From positions 1-11,277 of the forward strand of contig JBBUED010000041.1 in assembly GCA_038078215.1 (NCBI GenBank): DNA of 11,277 nt. Reading direction: 5' to 3'. The DNA comes from GWA1-40-21 sp038078215. GTDB lineage: Bacteria > Patescibacteriota > Minisyncoccia > Phycocordibacterales > GWA1-40-21. Of this stretch, positions 1 to 7,114 are shown piece by piece. The position numbers and the translations under genes were made by a program. The notes beneath the pieces are model-generated. The model was not told the DNA's origin. It did not search any database and saw only the letters and a program-made list of their open reading frames with translations. The first letter of the stretch is position 1; every line of letters starts with the position of its first letter.

Positions 1-1
1 T

Positions 2-1057
2 ATGATAATAAACGTCGTAAAAGTCCTTTTTCCTTCGGCACTGGCTTTCTTTATCGGTCTTATGATAACGCCGATTCTCACGAAATATTTTTATAAATAC
101 AAAATGTGGAAAAAGTCGTCAAGGAGTTTGTCTAAAACTTCGGCTGATTTCGGGAAAATACATAATGAAAAAGGGGAATTAAACACTCCAAGAGTGGGCG
201 GGATGATTATCTGGCTTTCCGTTTTTCTCACGATTTTTGTGATTTATCTCGTGTCAATTTTTTTCCCTTCGCCGCTCACGGAGAAAATGTCTTTTTTGAG
301 CAGGGGGCAGACAATCGTCCCTTTATTCGCGCTATTAGCGGCGTCGCTTCTCGGACTAATTGACGATTTTTTCCAAATTATCGGAAAGGGAAGTTATGCC
401 GGAGACGCTATCATTTATCGCCAAATAAAGATTGCGGCAGTCGTCATAATCGGCGCGCTCATAGGGTCTTGGTTTTTCTACAAGCTCGGTGTTTCTTCAA
501 TAAGCGTTCCTTTCTTCGGAGCGATTGACATTGGATTTTTATTCATACCATTTTTCATAATGGTTATGCTTGCCGTATTTTCAAGCAGTGTCGTGGATGG
601 AATTGACGGACTCGCCGGCGGGCTTATGGCGGAAGTTTTCGCCGCTTACGCGACGATTGCTTTTTTCAACAATCAAATAGACTTGGCGGCCTTTTGCGCC
701 GTTCTTGCTGGAGGAATATTAGCGTTTCTTTGGTTCAATATTCCTCCCGCCAGATTTTATATGGGGGAAACCGGCATTCTCGGACTCACCATCACTCTTT
801 CAGTCGTCGCCTTCCTGACTGATTCCGTCGTGGTCCTGCCGATTGTCGCCTTTCCGCTTGTTCTTACGTCGTTTTCGGTTATAGCTCAAATGTTTTCAAA
901 AAAATTTCGCAACGGCAAAAAAATATTCATCGTCGCCCCAATTCATCATCATTTTGAGGCTAAAGGATGGTCTCGTTATAAAATCACAATGAGATATTGG
1001 ATAATCGGGGTCATATTTTCCGTTCTTGGAATAATTTTAGCTCTTGTCGGCAGATAA
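2..1057 (+). CDS. mraY: MraY, phospho-N-acetylmuramoyl-pentapeptide transferase
   Basis: MraY moves phospho-MurNAc-pentapeptide from UDP to undecaprenyl phosphate, making lipid I in the cytoplasmic membrane. The 351-residue protein has close to the usual family length (E. coli 360) and is strongly hydrophobic, with many membrane segments. Visible motifs are TPRVGG (62-67, the TPTMGG box), the Asp pair D121-D122, VDGIDGLAGG (198-207), PARFYMGETG (249-258) and APIHHHFEAKGW (312-323). Two positions differ from the textbook enzyme. The Mg2+-binding Asp of MGDxG is Glu (E256), and the Asn three residues before the Asp of the NLTDG motif is Ser (S196). The ATG is at the window edge, so an upstream start cannot be excluded. 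However, ATG overlaps a TGA at 3-5, as at other junctions here, so a preceding mur gene may end there. ftsW follows 8 nt after the stop. Identity is secure. Confidence 0.95.
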   Translation: MIINVVKVLFPSALAFFIGLMITPILTKYFYKYKMWKKSSRSLSKTSADFGKIHNEKGELNTPRVGGMIIWLSVFLTIFVIYLVSIFFPSPLTEKMSFLSRGQTIVPLFALLAASLLGLIDDFFQIIGKGSYAGDAIIYRQIKIAAVVIIGALIGSWFFYKLGVSSISVPFFGAIDIGFLFIPFFIMVMLAVFSSSVVDGIDGLAGGLMAEVFAAYATIAFFNNQIDLAAFCAVLAGGILAFLWFNIPPARFYMGETGILGLTITLSVVAFLTDSVVVLPIVAFPLVLTSFSVIAQMFSKKFRNGKKIFIVAPIHHHFEAKGWSRYKITMRYWIIGVIFSVLGIILALVGR

Positions 1058-1065
1058 ATTTTCAA

Positions 1066-2166
1066 ATGAAAAGTAAAAAAGTTGATAAAATATTTTTAGC
1101 GACTGTCATTTTTCTGACCGTATTCGGTTTTGCCGTTTTTGCTTCCGCTTCTCTCAGTCTTTTAGCCAGAGACGGCGCGCGGTTTTCCAGCATTGCTTTC
1201 AATCAGTCGTTCTTCGGATTGTTTCTCGGTTCCTTGGCGTGTTTTATATTATCAAAAATTCATTACAGAGTGTGGCGAAAATACGCGTTTTACATATTCA
1301 TTGCCGGAACCATATTGACGCTTTTAGTATTCGCTCCAAAACTGGGTTTTACTCTGAATGGCGCCAGAAGATGGCTGTCAATAGGAGGAATTTCATTCCA
1401 GCCCGCCGAGTTTCTCAAAATAGCTTTCGTGATTTATTTCGCGGCGTGGCTGTCGGGCGTAAAAGAAAAAACGGCGACATTCAGATACGGGCTTCTGCCT
1501 TTTTTCGTCCTCATCGGGATAATCGGCGCGATAATGCTTAAACAGCCCGATACTGACGGGCTTGTCGTAATAGCGGCGGCCGGACTCGGGATATTCACCG
1601 CGGCGGGAGCCAGATGGAGAGATATAATGATACTGGTTCTCTCTCTGCTTGTGGCGATAACGGCTACGGCGTATTTCCGTCCTTATGTAATGAGCAGATT
1701 TTTGACTTTTTTCAATCCAGCCGCCAATTCCAGAGACGCCGGTTATCAAATTCAGCAGTCTCTCATCGCCGTAGGGTCGGGCGAGATGTTCGGAAGAGGT
1801 TTCGGCCAGAGCGTACAAAAATTCAAATTCCTGCCGGAATCCATGAGTGATTCCATATTCGCAGTCGCGGCCGAGGAATTCGGTTTTGTCGGAAGCCTTT
1901 TTATTATTATGGTTTTTGTTTTTTTTGTTTTTCGGGGCTTAAAAATCGCCATAAGATCTCCCGATATGTTCGGTGGACTTTTGGTCGTTGGAATTGTTAT
2001 ACTTGTCATATCTCAATCATTCATAAACATTGCTTCAATGCTTGGCGTCATACCTTTGTCAGGATTGCCTTTGATTTTTTTCAGCCAAGGAGGGACATCC
2101 ATGTTTTTCACATTAGCTGAAATGGGGATAATTTTAAATGTGTCCCGATATGGAAAATCGGCATAA
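1066..2166 (+). CDS. ftsW: FtsW, SEDS-family septal peptidoglycan glycosyltransferase
   Basis: SEDS-family membrane enzyme that polymerises lipid II into glycan strands, usually together with a class B penicillin-binding protein. The 366 residues contain about ten hydrophobic segments. Diagnostic stretches are GARRWLSIGG (99-108) followed by FQPAEFLKIA (111-120), and the extracellular-loop block LPESMSDSIFAVAAEE (256-271). That block contains D262, aligned with the catalytic Asp of RodA/FtsW. The C-terminal part has GVIPLSGLPLIFFSQGG (327-343). I chose ATG at 1066, 8 nt after the mraY stop. An in-frame ATG at 997 would add 23 polar residues unlike the family and overlap mraY by 61 nt. No Shine-Dalgarno sequence is visible. 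FtsW rather than RodA is inferred from the position between mraY and murG, the classic dcw order. Confidence 0.93.
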   Translation: MKSKKVDKIFLATVIFLTVFGFAVFASASLSLLARDGARFSSIAFNQSFFGLFLGSLACFILSKIHYRVWRKYAFYIFIAGTILTLLVFAPKLGFTLNGARRWLSIGGISFQPAEFLKIAFVIYFAAWLSGVKEKTATFRYGLLPFFVLIGIIGAIMLKQPDTDGLVVIAAAGLGIFTAAGARWRDIMILVLSLLVAITATAYFRPYVMSRFLTFFNPAANSRDAGYQIQQSLIAVGSGEMFGRGFGQSVQKFKFLPESMSDSIFAVAAEEFGFVGSLFIIMVFVFFVFRGLKIAIRSPDMFGGLLVVGIVILVISQSFINIASMLGVIPLSGLPLIFFSQGGTSMFFTLAEMGIILNVSRYGKSA

Positions 2167-2214
2167 CTTGAAAATAGAGACGCCAATCCGTTTTTTTATT
2201 TGAAAATAAATTAA

Positions 2215-3342
2215 ATGAAAATATTGTTAACAGGGGGAGGTTCGGGCGGTCATTTCTATCCGATAATCGCGATCGCGGAAGAAATCAATCGTATTGTTAA
2301 AGAAGAAAGGCTCATCGCGCCCAAGCTTTTCTTTATGTCCGATTCTCCTTACGATGAAAGGGCACTCATTGAAAACAACATAATATTCGTCCGAAGCGGG
2401 GCCGGAAAAATGAGGAAGTACTTTTCAATATTGAATTTTATTGATGTCATCAAGACTTCAATCGGAATTGTTTCGGCTCTGATAAAAGTTTACGGAATAT
2501 ACCCCGATGTCATCTTCAGCAAAGGCGCTTACGCGAGTTTCCCGGCGCTTGTAGCCGCCAGGATTTTAAGAATTCCGGTGATTATTCACGAGTCGGACAG
2601 CGTCCCCGGAAGAGTAAACAAATGGTCCGGAAGATTTGCCGAGAAAATAGCCCTCTCTTATCCCGATGCCGGAAAATTTTTTAGCCCGGAGAAGACGGCC
2701 GTCACTGGAAATCCGATAAGAAAGGAAATAATGAAACCGATGACAAGCGGAGCGCATGAATTTCTGAAGCTTGAAACCGGTTTGCCCGTTATCTTGATAC
2801 TTGGCGGATCCCTTGGCGCTCAAATTGTGAACGATGCGGTGATTGACGCCCTCTCCGTCTTGGTGGAAAATTATCAGGTAATTCATCAGGCTGGGAAAAA
2901 TAACATAAAAGACGTTTTGAAAGTGGCCGATATTGTATTGTCCGAAAATCCGAAGAGAAGCCGATACAAGCCTTTTGATTATCTTAATAATTTGGCGATG
3001 AGCATGTCGGCTGGCGTCGCTGATTTGGTAATTTCAAGGGCGGGGTCGGCGATATTTGAAATCGCCGCTTGGGGCATTCCTTCAATCATTATTCCCATCA
3101 CCAATTCAGTTTCAAACCATCAGAGAAACAACGCTTACAGTTACGCGAGAAGCGGTGCCGCGGTTGTGATTGAAGAATCCAACTTAAGCGATGATATCCT
3201 TGTCTCGGAAGTGAACAGGATTATAAGAAACAAGAGTGAAAGCGACAGAATGAGAAAAAACGCCAAAGAATTCGCCAAAACGGACGCGGCGGAAAAAATA
3301 GCCAGAGAAATAATCCGCGTAGGACTTACGCATGAAAAATGA
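2215..3342 (+). CDS. murG: MurG, UDP-GlcNAc:lipid I N-acetylglucosaminyltransferase
   Basis: GT28-family enzyme on the inner membrane face that adds GlcNAc from UDP-GlcNAc to lipid I, giving lipid II. The 375 residues form two Rossmann-like halves. The N-terminal half has the GGGSGGH loop (7-13), GAYASFPALVAA (104-115), HESDSVPGRVNK (125-136) and GNPIR (165-169). The C-terminal half has GGSLGAQ (197-203), HQAGKNN (224-230), SRAGSAIFE (274-282) with the conserved Glu E282, and HQRNNA (302-307). The residue before HQ is Asn where many family members have Asp, probably a minor variation. The start at 2215 lies 48 nt after the ftsW stop, in an AT-rich gap without a clear ribosome binding site. 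The TGA stop overlaps the gltX ATG. Confidence 0.95.
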   Translation: MKILLTGGGSGGHFYPIIAIAEEINRIVKEERLIAPKLFFMSDSPYDERALIENNIIFVRSGAGKMRKYFSILNFIDVIKTSIGIVSALIKVYGIYPDVIFSKGAYASFPALVAARILRIPVIIHESDSVPGRVNKWSGRFAEKIALSYPDAGKFFSPEKTAVTGNPIRKEIMKPMTSGAHEFLKLETGLPVILILGGSLGAQIVNDAVIDALSVLVENYQVIHQAGKNNIKDVLKVADIVLSENPKRSRYKPFDYLNNLAMSMSAGVADLVISRAGSAIFEIAAWGIPSIIIPITNSVSNHQRNNAYSYARSGAAVVIEESNLSDDILVSEVNRIIRNKSESDRMRKNAKEFAKTDAAEKIAREIIRVGLTHEK

Positions 3343-4700
3343 AAATGGAAAATCAAAACAAAGAAAAAAAAACTGTCGTTCGTTTCGCTCCGAGTCCCAC
3401 GGGATTTCTTCACTTGGGTGGAGTCCGAACCGCGCTTTTTAATTACCTTTTTGCCAGACAAAATAAAGGCAAGTTTATTTTGAGAATTGAAGATACCGAC
3501 AAGGAACGTTCCAAAAAAGAATACGAGGAAGACATCGTGAGCGGCTTGAAATGGCTTGGCTTTGATTCTGACGAATTTTACCGGCAGTCCGAGAGGGAAA
3601 ATATTTACAAAAAATATCTTAAAAAACTTTTAGACGACGGCAAGGCTTATGTTTCCAAAGAATCCGAGACCGCGGAAACCGGAAGGCGAACTGAAGTCAT
3701 AAGATTCAAAAATCCGAACAAAAAAATATCTTTCAGCGATATGATAAGGGGCGAAATTGTATTTGACACAACCGAGCTGAAAGATTTTGTCATCGCTAAA
3801 AGCCTTGAAGAACCGCTGTATCATTTGGCAGTCGTGGTTGACGATTTTGAAATGGGAATCACTCATATCATAAGAGGGGAAGATCATATTTCCAACACTC
3901 CGCGTCAAATACTTATTCAGGAAGCTATCGGGGCGCCGAAACCCTATTACGCCCACATACCGCTTATCCTTGATAAAGACCGCGCCAAACTTTCAAAAAG
4001 AAAACACGGAGAAACCGTCTCCCTTTCTTATTACATAAAGAGAGGTTATTTGCCTCAAGCTTTCTTGAACTTTCTCGCCCTTCTCGGCTGGAATCCGGGC
4101 ACACCCCAAGAAATTTTCAAGTTGGATGAACTTATTCGGCAATTTAATATAAAAAAGATACAGAAAGGCGGCGCTGTTTTCAACGAAGAAAAATTAAAAT
4201 GGATGAACAAAGAACATCTCAAGCTTCTTCCTCCCGAGAAAATCGCAAGTGAAATTTATACAATTGTAAAAACTTTTTACGATACGGACGCGGAATATGT
4301 CCGGAAACTTTCCCCGATGATTTTAGACAGAATCAGCTCGTTCGGCGACATAAGCGCCATCATTGAAGCAGGAGAATTGGACTTTTTTTTCAAAAAACCG
4401 GATTACGAAAAAAACTCTTTGAAATGGAAGGGGGACTCTGATATTAGAACGACAAAAACGCATTTGGAATACGCTCTGTCTTTGATTGATAAAATCGCAG
4501 ATAACCAATTTTCAGTTGACAACATAAAGAATGTATTGTTTGGCTATGCCGAGCAAAAAGGGAAGGGGAGCGTCCTCTGGCCCGTCAGATTCGCCCTTTC
4601 CGGCAGAGAAAAGTCGCCTGATCCTTTCACCATAATGGCGGCGTTGGGCAAAAGAGAAACCTTAGAGAGGGTAAAAATCGCTTTGCAAAAAATAAAATGA
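3339..4700 (+). CDS. gltX: Glutamyl-tRNA synthetase
   Basis: Class I aminoacyl-tRNA synthetase that charges tRNA-Glu. In bacteria lacking GlnRS it also charges tRNA-Gln, for later amidation by GatCAB; whether that holds here is not visible. The 453 residues are slightly short for the family. The HIGH box is HLGG (25-28) within FAPSPTGFLHLGG (16-28). The KMSKS loop is KLSKR (217-221). Conserved LRIEDTD (48-54), VVVDDFEMGITHIIRGEDHISNTPRQ (165-190) and LALLGWNPG (247-255 region) are present. The protein has no cysteine, so the zinc site found in some bacterial GluRS connective domains is absent. The start overlaps the murG stop as ATGA. A second in-frame ATG at 3345 would remove two residues and cannot be ruled out. 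The stop overlaps the start of the next gene in the same way. Confidence 0.95.
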   Translation: MKMENQNKEKKTVVRFAPSPTGFLHLGGVRTALFNYLFARQNKGKFILRIEDTDKERSKKEYEEDIVSGLKWLGFDSDEFYRQSERENIYKKYLKKLLDDGKAYVSKESETAETGRRTEVIRFKNPNKKISFSDMIRGEIVFDTTELKDFVIAKSLEEPLYHLAVVVDDFEMGITHIIRGEDHISNTPRQILIQEAIGAPKPYYAHIPLILDKDRAKLSKRKHGETVSLSYYIKRGYLPQAFLNFLALLGWNPGTPQEIFKLDELIRQFNIKKIQKGGAVFNEEKLKWMNKEHLKLLPPEKIASEIYTIVKTFYDTDAEYVRKLSPMILDRISSFGDISAIIEAGELDFFFKKPDYEKNSLKWKGDSDIRTTKTHLEYALSLIDKIADNQFSVDNIKNVLFGYAEQKGKGSVLWPVRFALSGREKSPDPFTIMAALGKRETLERVKIALQKIK

Positions 4701-5992
4701 AAATAAAGTTTTTATGGCTATTAAAATCAATTTTAATATTGTCATTAGCGGGGGCGCCGGCTTTTTTCGCGAATGTCCATTTACTGAACGCCGCGTCATC
4801 AATAGAAGAACTGAAATCCAAGATTGATGAGAAAAATAAGCAAAAGACGGAAATAGAGAAAGAAATAGCCGAATACGAACAAAAAGCCATTGAAGCGGGG
4901 AAAAGCGCCAAGACTCTTCAGGGAGCGATAAATACATTAAATCTAGCGAAAAAGAAGATTGAGACTGATATCAGGGCGACTGAAAACAGAATCGGAATTA
5001 CGAATTTAAGCATAGAGAAGCTGGAAATAGAGACGAAAAACACTCAAAATAAAATAAATACCGATACAAAAGCGATATCTTCGGCGTTTAGAAAGATTAA
5101 CCTCGCGGAGAGTTCGTCACTCATAGAGATATTGCTGACTTACGATAATGTTTCCGTTCTCTGGGATGAAGTGGAAACTCTTTTAAGATTTCAAATAGGA
5201 CTCAAAAAAAATATAGATGAATTGAAAGTATTGAAAAGCGAGCTTAGGGCGACTAAAGCCGAGAAAGAAAAAAATAAAAAAGAATTGCTGGTCATAAAAT
5301 CGGAACTTAAAGACCAGAACGAACTTATTGAATACAATAAAAACGAGAAAAACCAGCTTCTAGCGGCCACAAAAAACAGCGAATCAAATTACAAAAAAAT
5401 TCTTGCCGGAAAAAGAGTTTTGAGTGAAGCTTTTGAGAAGGAATTGCTTGAGTTTGAATCGCAATTGAAGATTGCCATTGACCCTAAAAGCATTCCATCA
5501 GCCGGGTCGGGAATCTTGAAGTGGCCGCTTGATAAGATACTCGTCACTCAATACTTCGGCAAGACCGATTTCGCGATGAAGACAAACGCTTACAACGGCA
5601 AGGGACACAACGGTGTTGATTTTCAGGCGGCGCCAGGAACACGAGTCAAAGCGGCTTTGGACGGCGCGGTCATTGGAACCGGCGACACCGATAAAGTCTG
5701 CAAAGGGGCATCTTTCGGCAAATGGGTACTCGTAAGGCATAGCAACGGACTATCCACGCTATACGCTCATCTTTCGCTTATAAGAGTCGCCGAGGGTCAA
5801 ATGGTTAAAACGGGAGATATTATCGGCTATTCCGGCAATACCGGCTATTCCACCGGCCCCCATCTTCATTTTACCGTATACGCCACTCAAGGAGTGCAGA
5901 TAATGGACAGGCAAAGCGCGGTCTGCGGCGGAATATATCATATGCCCATAGCTGACCTTAGAGCGTATCTAAATCCAATGCTTTATTTGTAA
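4697..5992 (+). CDS. Exported coiled-coil M23 metallopeptidase (EnvC/NlpD-like murein hydrolase)
   Basis: Predicted cell-wall endopeptidase outside the membrane. Residues 1-32 look like a signal peptide or N-terminal anchor (basic start, hydrophobic 6-25, Ala near the possible cleavage site). Residues about 34-260 are Lys/Glu-rich heptad-like coiled coil, as in EnvC. A C-terminal M23 (LytM) domain spans about 275-400. Zinc ligands by family comparison are H304 and D308 (HNGVD) and H391; H358 (YAHL) and H389 (first His of HLH) are the other catalytic histidines. All are intact, so the enzyme should be active. C335 sits in an insertion in the M23 fold and C410 just after it; these are the only cysteines and could form a disulfide. 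The gene overlaps gltX by ATGA, so it is translationally tied to the cell-wall operon. It could act at division, like EnvC, or as a direct hydrolase. Confidence 0.9.
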   Translation: MKIKFLWLLKSILILSLAGAPAFFANVHLLNAASSIEELKSKIDEKNKQKTEIEKEIAEYEQKAIEAGKSAKTLQGAINTLNLAKKKIETDIRATENRIGITNLSIEKLEIETKNTQNKINTDTKAISSAFRKINLAESSSLIEILLTYDNVSVLWDEVETLLRFQIGLKKNIDELKVLKSELRATKAEKEKNKKELLVIKSELKDQNELIEYNKNEKNQLLAATKNSESNYKKILAGKRVLSEAFEKELLEFESQLKIAIDPKSIPSAGSGILKWPLDKILVTQYFGKTDFAMKTNAYNGKGHNGVDFQAAPGTRVKAALDGAVIGTGDTDKVCKGASFGKWVLVRHSNGLSTLYAHLSLIRVAEGQMVKTGDIIGYSGNTGYSTGPHLHFTVYATQGVQIMDRQSAVCGGIYHMPIADLRAYLNPMLYL

Positions 5993-6000
5993 TTCAAAGT

Positions 6001-6009
6001 TGATATAAT
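6001..6009 (+). promoter_or_regulatory. Extended -10 promoter directly before the 6018 gene
   Basis: TGA followed by a perfect TATAAT (6004-6009), giving the TGn extended -10 form. Only 8 nt separate the hexamer from the ATG at 6018, so transcription should begin at or beside the start codon and the mRNA would be leaderless. No strong -35 is visible. This would give the small gene expression independent of the upstream operon. Confidence 0.55.
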
Positions 6010-6017
6010 GATAAAAA

Positions 6018-6254
6018 ATGCTTAATTTTGATAAAAATAGAAATAGCGGTTTTATTAAAAGCGCGCTTATAGTGATAGTCACGGTCGTTGCAATCGGCTT
6101 CTTCGCGGACATAAAGTCCATAGTAGATTCAAAATGGGATTCAAAACGGCTGAAAAATAATTTTCAGTATGCCAAAACATTATCAATTTCCGTTTGGAAA
6201 GGGCATATCTCGCCGGCAGTTCATAATGCCTGGAATAAAATCTTCAAGAAATGA
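6018..6254 (+). CDS. Small single-helix membrane protein of unknown function
   Basis: I do not recognise a named family for this 78-residue protein. It has a short polar N-terminus, one hydrophobic helix at about 13-30 (IKSALIVIVTVVAIGFF), then a basic, amphipathic tail (31-78) rich in Lys and Trp. It would be a single-pass membrane protein or a signal-anchored exported peptide. The ATG at 6018 is supported by an extended -10 element 8 nt upstream and by the fit of the helix close to the start. It lies 25 nt after the M23 gene, so a role at the envelope is plausible from position only. A short inverted repeat (6252-6267) overlaps its stop codon. Confidence 0.65.
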   Translation: MLNFDKNRNSGFIKSALIVIVTVVAIGFFADIKSIVDSKWDSKRLKNNFQYAKTLSISVWKGHISPAVHNAWNKIFKK

Positions 6255-6267
6255 TTCAGCCGAATCA
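6252..6267 (+). repeat. Short inverted repeat over the stop codon
   Basis: TGATTC and GAATCA separated by AGCC form a perfect 6-bp stem, and the TGA of the left arm is the stop codon of the preceding gene. No T-run follows, so it is not a standard intrinsic terminator. It may slow 3' decay or be chance. Confidence 0.35.
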
Positions 6268-6339
6268 TCAGTCAAAAGAAATTTAAATATACGCTAGGGG
6301 ATTCATAAAGAATATAGTATGTCGTGAAAGATATATTGT

Positions 6340-6368
6340 GCGACACGCATATTATAATTAATTATAAT
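6340..6368 (+). promoter_or_regulatory. Candidate promoter within an 18-bp palindrome
   Basis: GCGACA (6340-6345, four of six matches to the -35 consensus), a 17-nt spacer, and a perfect TATAAT (6363-6368). The -10 belongs to a perfect AT palindrome at 6351-6368 that presents TATAAT on both strands. Transcription to the right would start near 6375 and end at the terminator at 6471. This is promoter-like by sequence only. Confidence 0.45.
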
Positions 6369-6374
6369 CCAAAC

Positions 6375-6471
6375 TGGCGATTAAGACCTTCCCCCCTTAA
6401 ACGAAGTGGCCCGTATTACAGACATAAAAGACATAAAAAGAAACCGGCTTATTAGACCGGTTTCTTTTTAT
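6375..6471 (+). ncRNA. Candidate small RNA, about 95 nt
   Basis: The segment starts about 7 nt after a TATAAT box with a correctly spaced -35 and ends in a strong intrinsic terminator. It has no credible reading frame. Near the 5' end TTAAG (6381-6385) and CTTAA (6396-6400) could pair, leaving the loop ACCTTCCCCC. C-rich loops are known in some bacterial small RNAs that bind G-rich ribosome sites, but that role here is speculation. No known RNA family was recognised. Confidence 0.35.
6433..6471. terminator. Strong bidirectional intrinsic terminator
   Basis: Perfect 15-bp stem: left arm 6433-6447 ending AAAGAAACCGG, 9-nt loop, right arm 6457-6471 beginning CCGGTTTCTTTTT. The A-run on the left and T-run on the right make it work on both strands. 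It lies 24 nt beyond the stop of the minus-strand SLT-like gene and also closes rightward transcription from the operon or the candidate small RNA. Confidence 0.85.
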
Positions 6472-6494
6472 AAGATTATAAGACTATCTGATTT

Positions 6495-6974
6495 TTATCC
6501 TTCAATACTCTTTGGGCTGTCCGTCTTGGCATACTTTTTCCAACATTTGGATGAAGAGTTCCATGGCTTTGTCCCTTCTCTGTCATAAAGCACCTTGGCG
6601 TAAGCCATGTTGCCTTGAGTGGTGTGCAGGTCGTAGCCGAGCTTTAGAGCTTGCTTCAAGTGATAGTATTTGTTTATCTGCATCACGCCGACATCGCTTT
6701 TGTTAACTCTTCCCTTTATCACTTCGCCCGATGAGCTGTATTGCCTGAATGTAGATTCGCATTTCGCGATTTCGGCCAATATCGGGTCGTCGCTGAAATA
6801 TTCTCTCACGTATTGCTCAAATGTGATCGGATTGTCAGTTTTGACGCTCTCCACTAACTCTTGTTTTTGGATCGGATCCGCTTTGGCTTGAGAAGCGTTA
6901 TTAGTTGAAGCTGAAGCCGCCCCTCCGTAAAGCGACGAGACTAAGAACAATAAAGACGTTGTAATTTCAATCAT
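6495..6974 (-). CDS. Small exported SLT/lysozyme-like protein
   Basis: This 159-residue protein resembles the lytic transglycosylase (SLT, lysozyme-like) fold, which cleaves the glycan strand of murein. A hydrophobic N-terminus (about 4-21) suggests a signal peptide or anchor, followed by a polar linker (22-60). The domain spans about 62-146: ILAEIAKCESTFRQ (65-78) carries E73, in the place of the catalytic Glu; GVMQIN (96-101) matches the GLMQI box; GNMAYAKVLYD (121-131) matches the conserved Asn-containing helix. C72 and C144 are the only cysteines and could form a disulfide outside the cell. The domain is short compared with full SLT enzymes, so activity is inferred, not shown. Translation starts at 6974 near a weak -10 (TAAAAT) 7 nt upstream. 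The gene ends just before the strong terminator. Confidence 0.75.
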   Translation of the reverse strand: MIEITTSLLFLVSSLYGGAASASTNNASQAKADPIQKQELVESVKTDNPITFEQYVREYFSDDPILAEIAKCESTFRQYSSSGEVIKGRVNKSDVGVMQINKYYHLKQALKLGYDLHTTQGNMAYAKVLYDREGTKPWNSSSKCWKKYAKTDSPKSIEG

Positions 6975-6986
6975 AAATTTTATTTT

Positions 6987-7024
6987 AAGCTTGCGAAAAA
7001 TCTAATTGCTAATCGGGCAAGCTT
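6987..7024. repeat. 8-bp inverted repeat upstream of the SLT-like gene
   Basis: AAGCTTGC (6987-6994) and GCAAGCTT (7017-7024) are perfect inverted copies 22 nt apart (centres 30 bp apart, near three helical turns). They flank the region where the promoter of the minus-strand SLT-like gene should lie, so an operator for a dimeric regulator is possible. A hairpin in a leader RNA is an alternative. Confidence 0.35.
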
Positions 7025-7032
7025 TTAAATTA

Positions 7033-7053
7033 AAAAACCAGAGTTGCCTCTGA
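7033..7053 (-). terminator. Intrinsic terminator or attenuator, minus strand
   Basis: Read on the minus strand: CAGAG, a GCAA tetraloop (GNRA type), CTCTG, then G and six T. The 5-bp stem is short, but the stable loop and U-run are good. It lies upstream of the SLT-like gene and downstream of the exonuclease-like gene, so it either backs up the terminator at 7115-7135 or attenuates transcription into the SLT-like gene. Confidence 0.5.
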
Positions 7054-7061
7054 TTGCCAAT

Positions 7062-7090
7062 AGACTAGCATTTTATTTTATCTGTGTCAA
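7062..7090 (-). promoter_or_regulatory. Possible promoter for the SLT-like gene (perfect -35)
   Basis: On the minus strand a perfect TTGACA (7090-7085) is followed after 17 nt by TAGTCT (7067-7062), a poor -10. A start near 7055 would place the hairpin at 7033-7053 at the very 5' end of the leader. The weak -10 makes this tentative. Confidence 0.3.
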
Positions 7091-7114
7091 GCATTTTAGC
7101 GAGAATTTTCAACG

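Larger units (their letters stand above)
6255..6494. other. Convergent intergenic region without a protein gene
   Basis: These 240 nt lie between the plus-strand operon and a minus-strand gene. No credible coding sequence is present: the open frame beginning GTG at 6406 runs through the strong terminator. The stretch holds a perfect 18-bp AT palindrome (6351-6368), promoter-like elements, a C-rich segment, a tandem 9-nt repeat GACATAAAA (6421-6438) and a bidirectional terminator (6433-6471). Confidence 0.6.

Noticed and set aside
997..1065. Upstream start of ftsW at 997
   Set aside because: It adds 23 polar residues not found in SEDS proteins and overlaps mraY by 61 nt; ATG 1066 is 8 nt after the mraY stop.
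3339..4700. Recoded TGA (Gracilibacteria code 25)
   Set aside because: TGA stops of murG and gltX fall exactly at family C-termini with overlapping downstream ATGs, so TGA is a true stop.
6255..6494. tRNA or other known RNA gene in the gap
   Set aside because: No cloverleaf, TTCGANTC-type T-loop or CCA end could be found.
6406..6588. GTG-started 60-residue frame in the intergenic region
   Set aside because: It runs through the strong bidirectional terminator and into the antisense of the SLT-like gene; no family resemblance.
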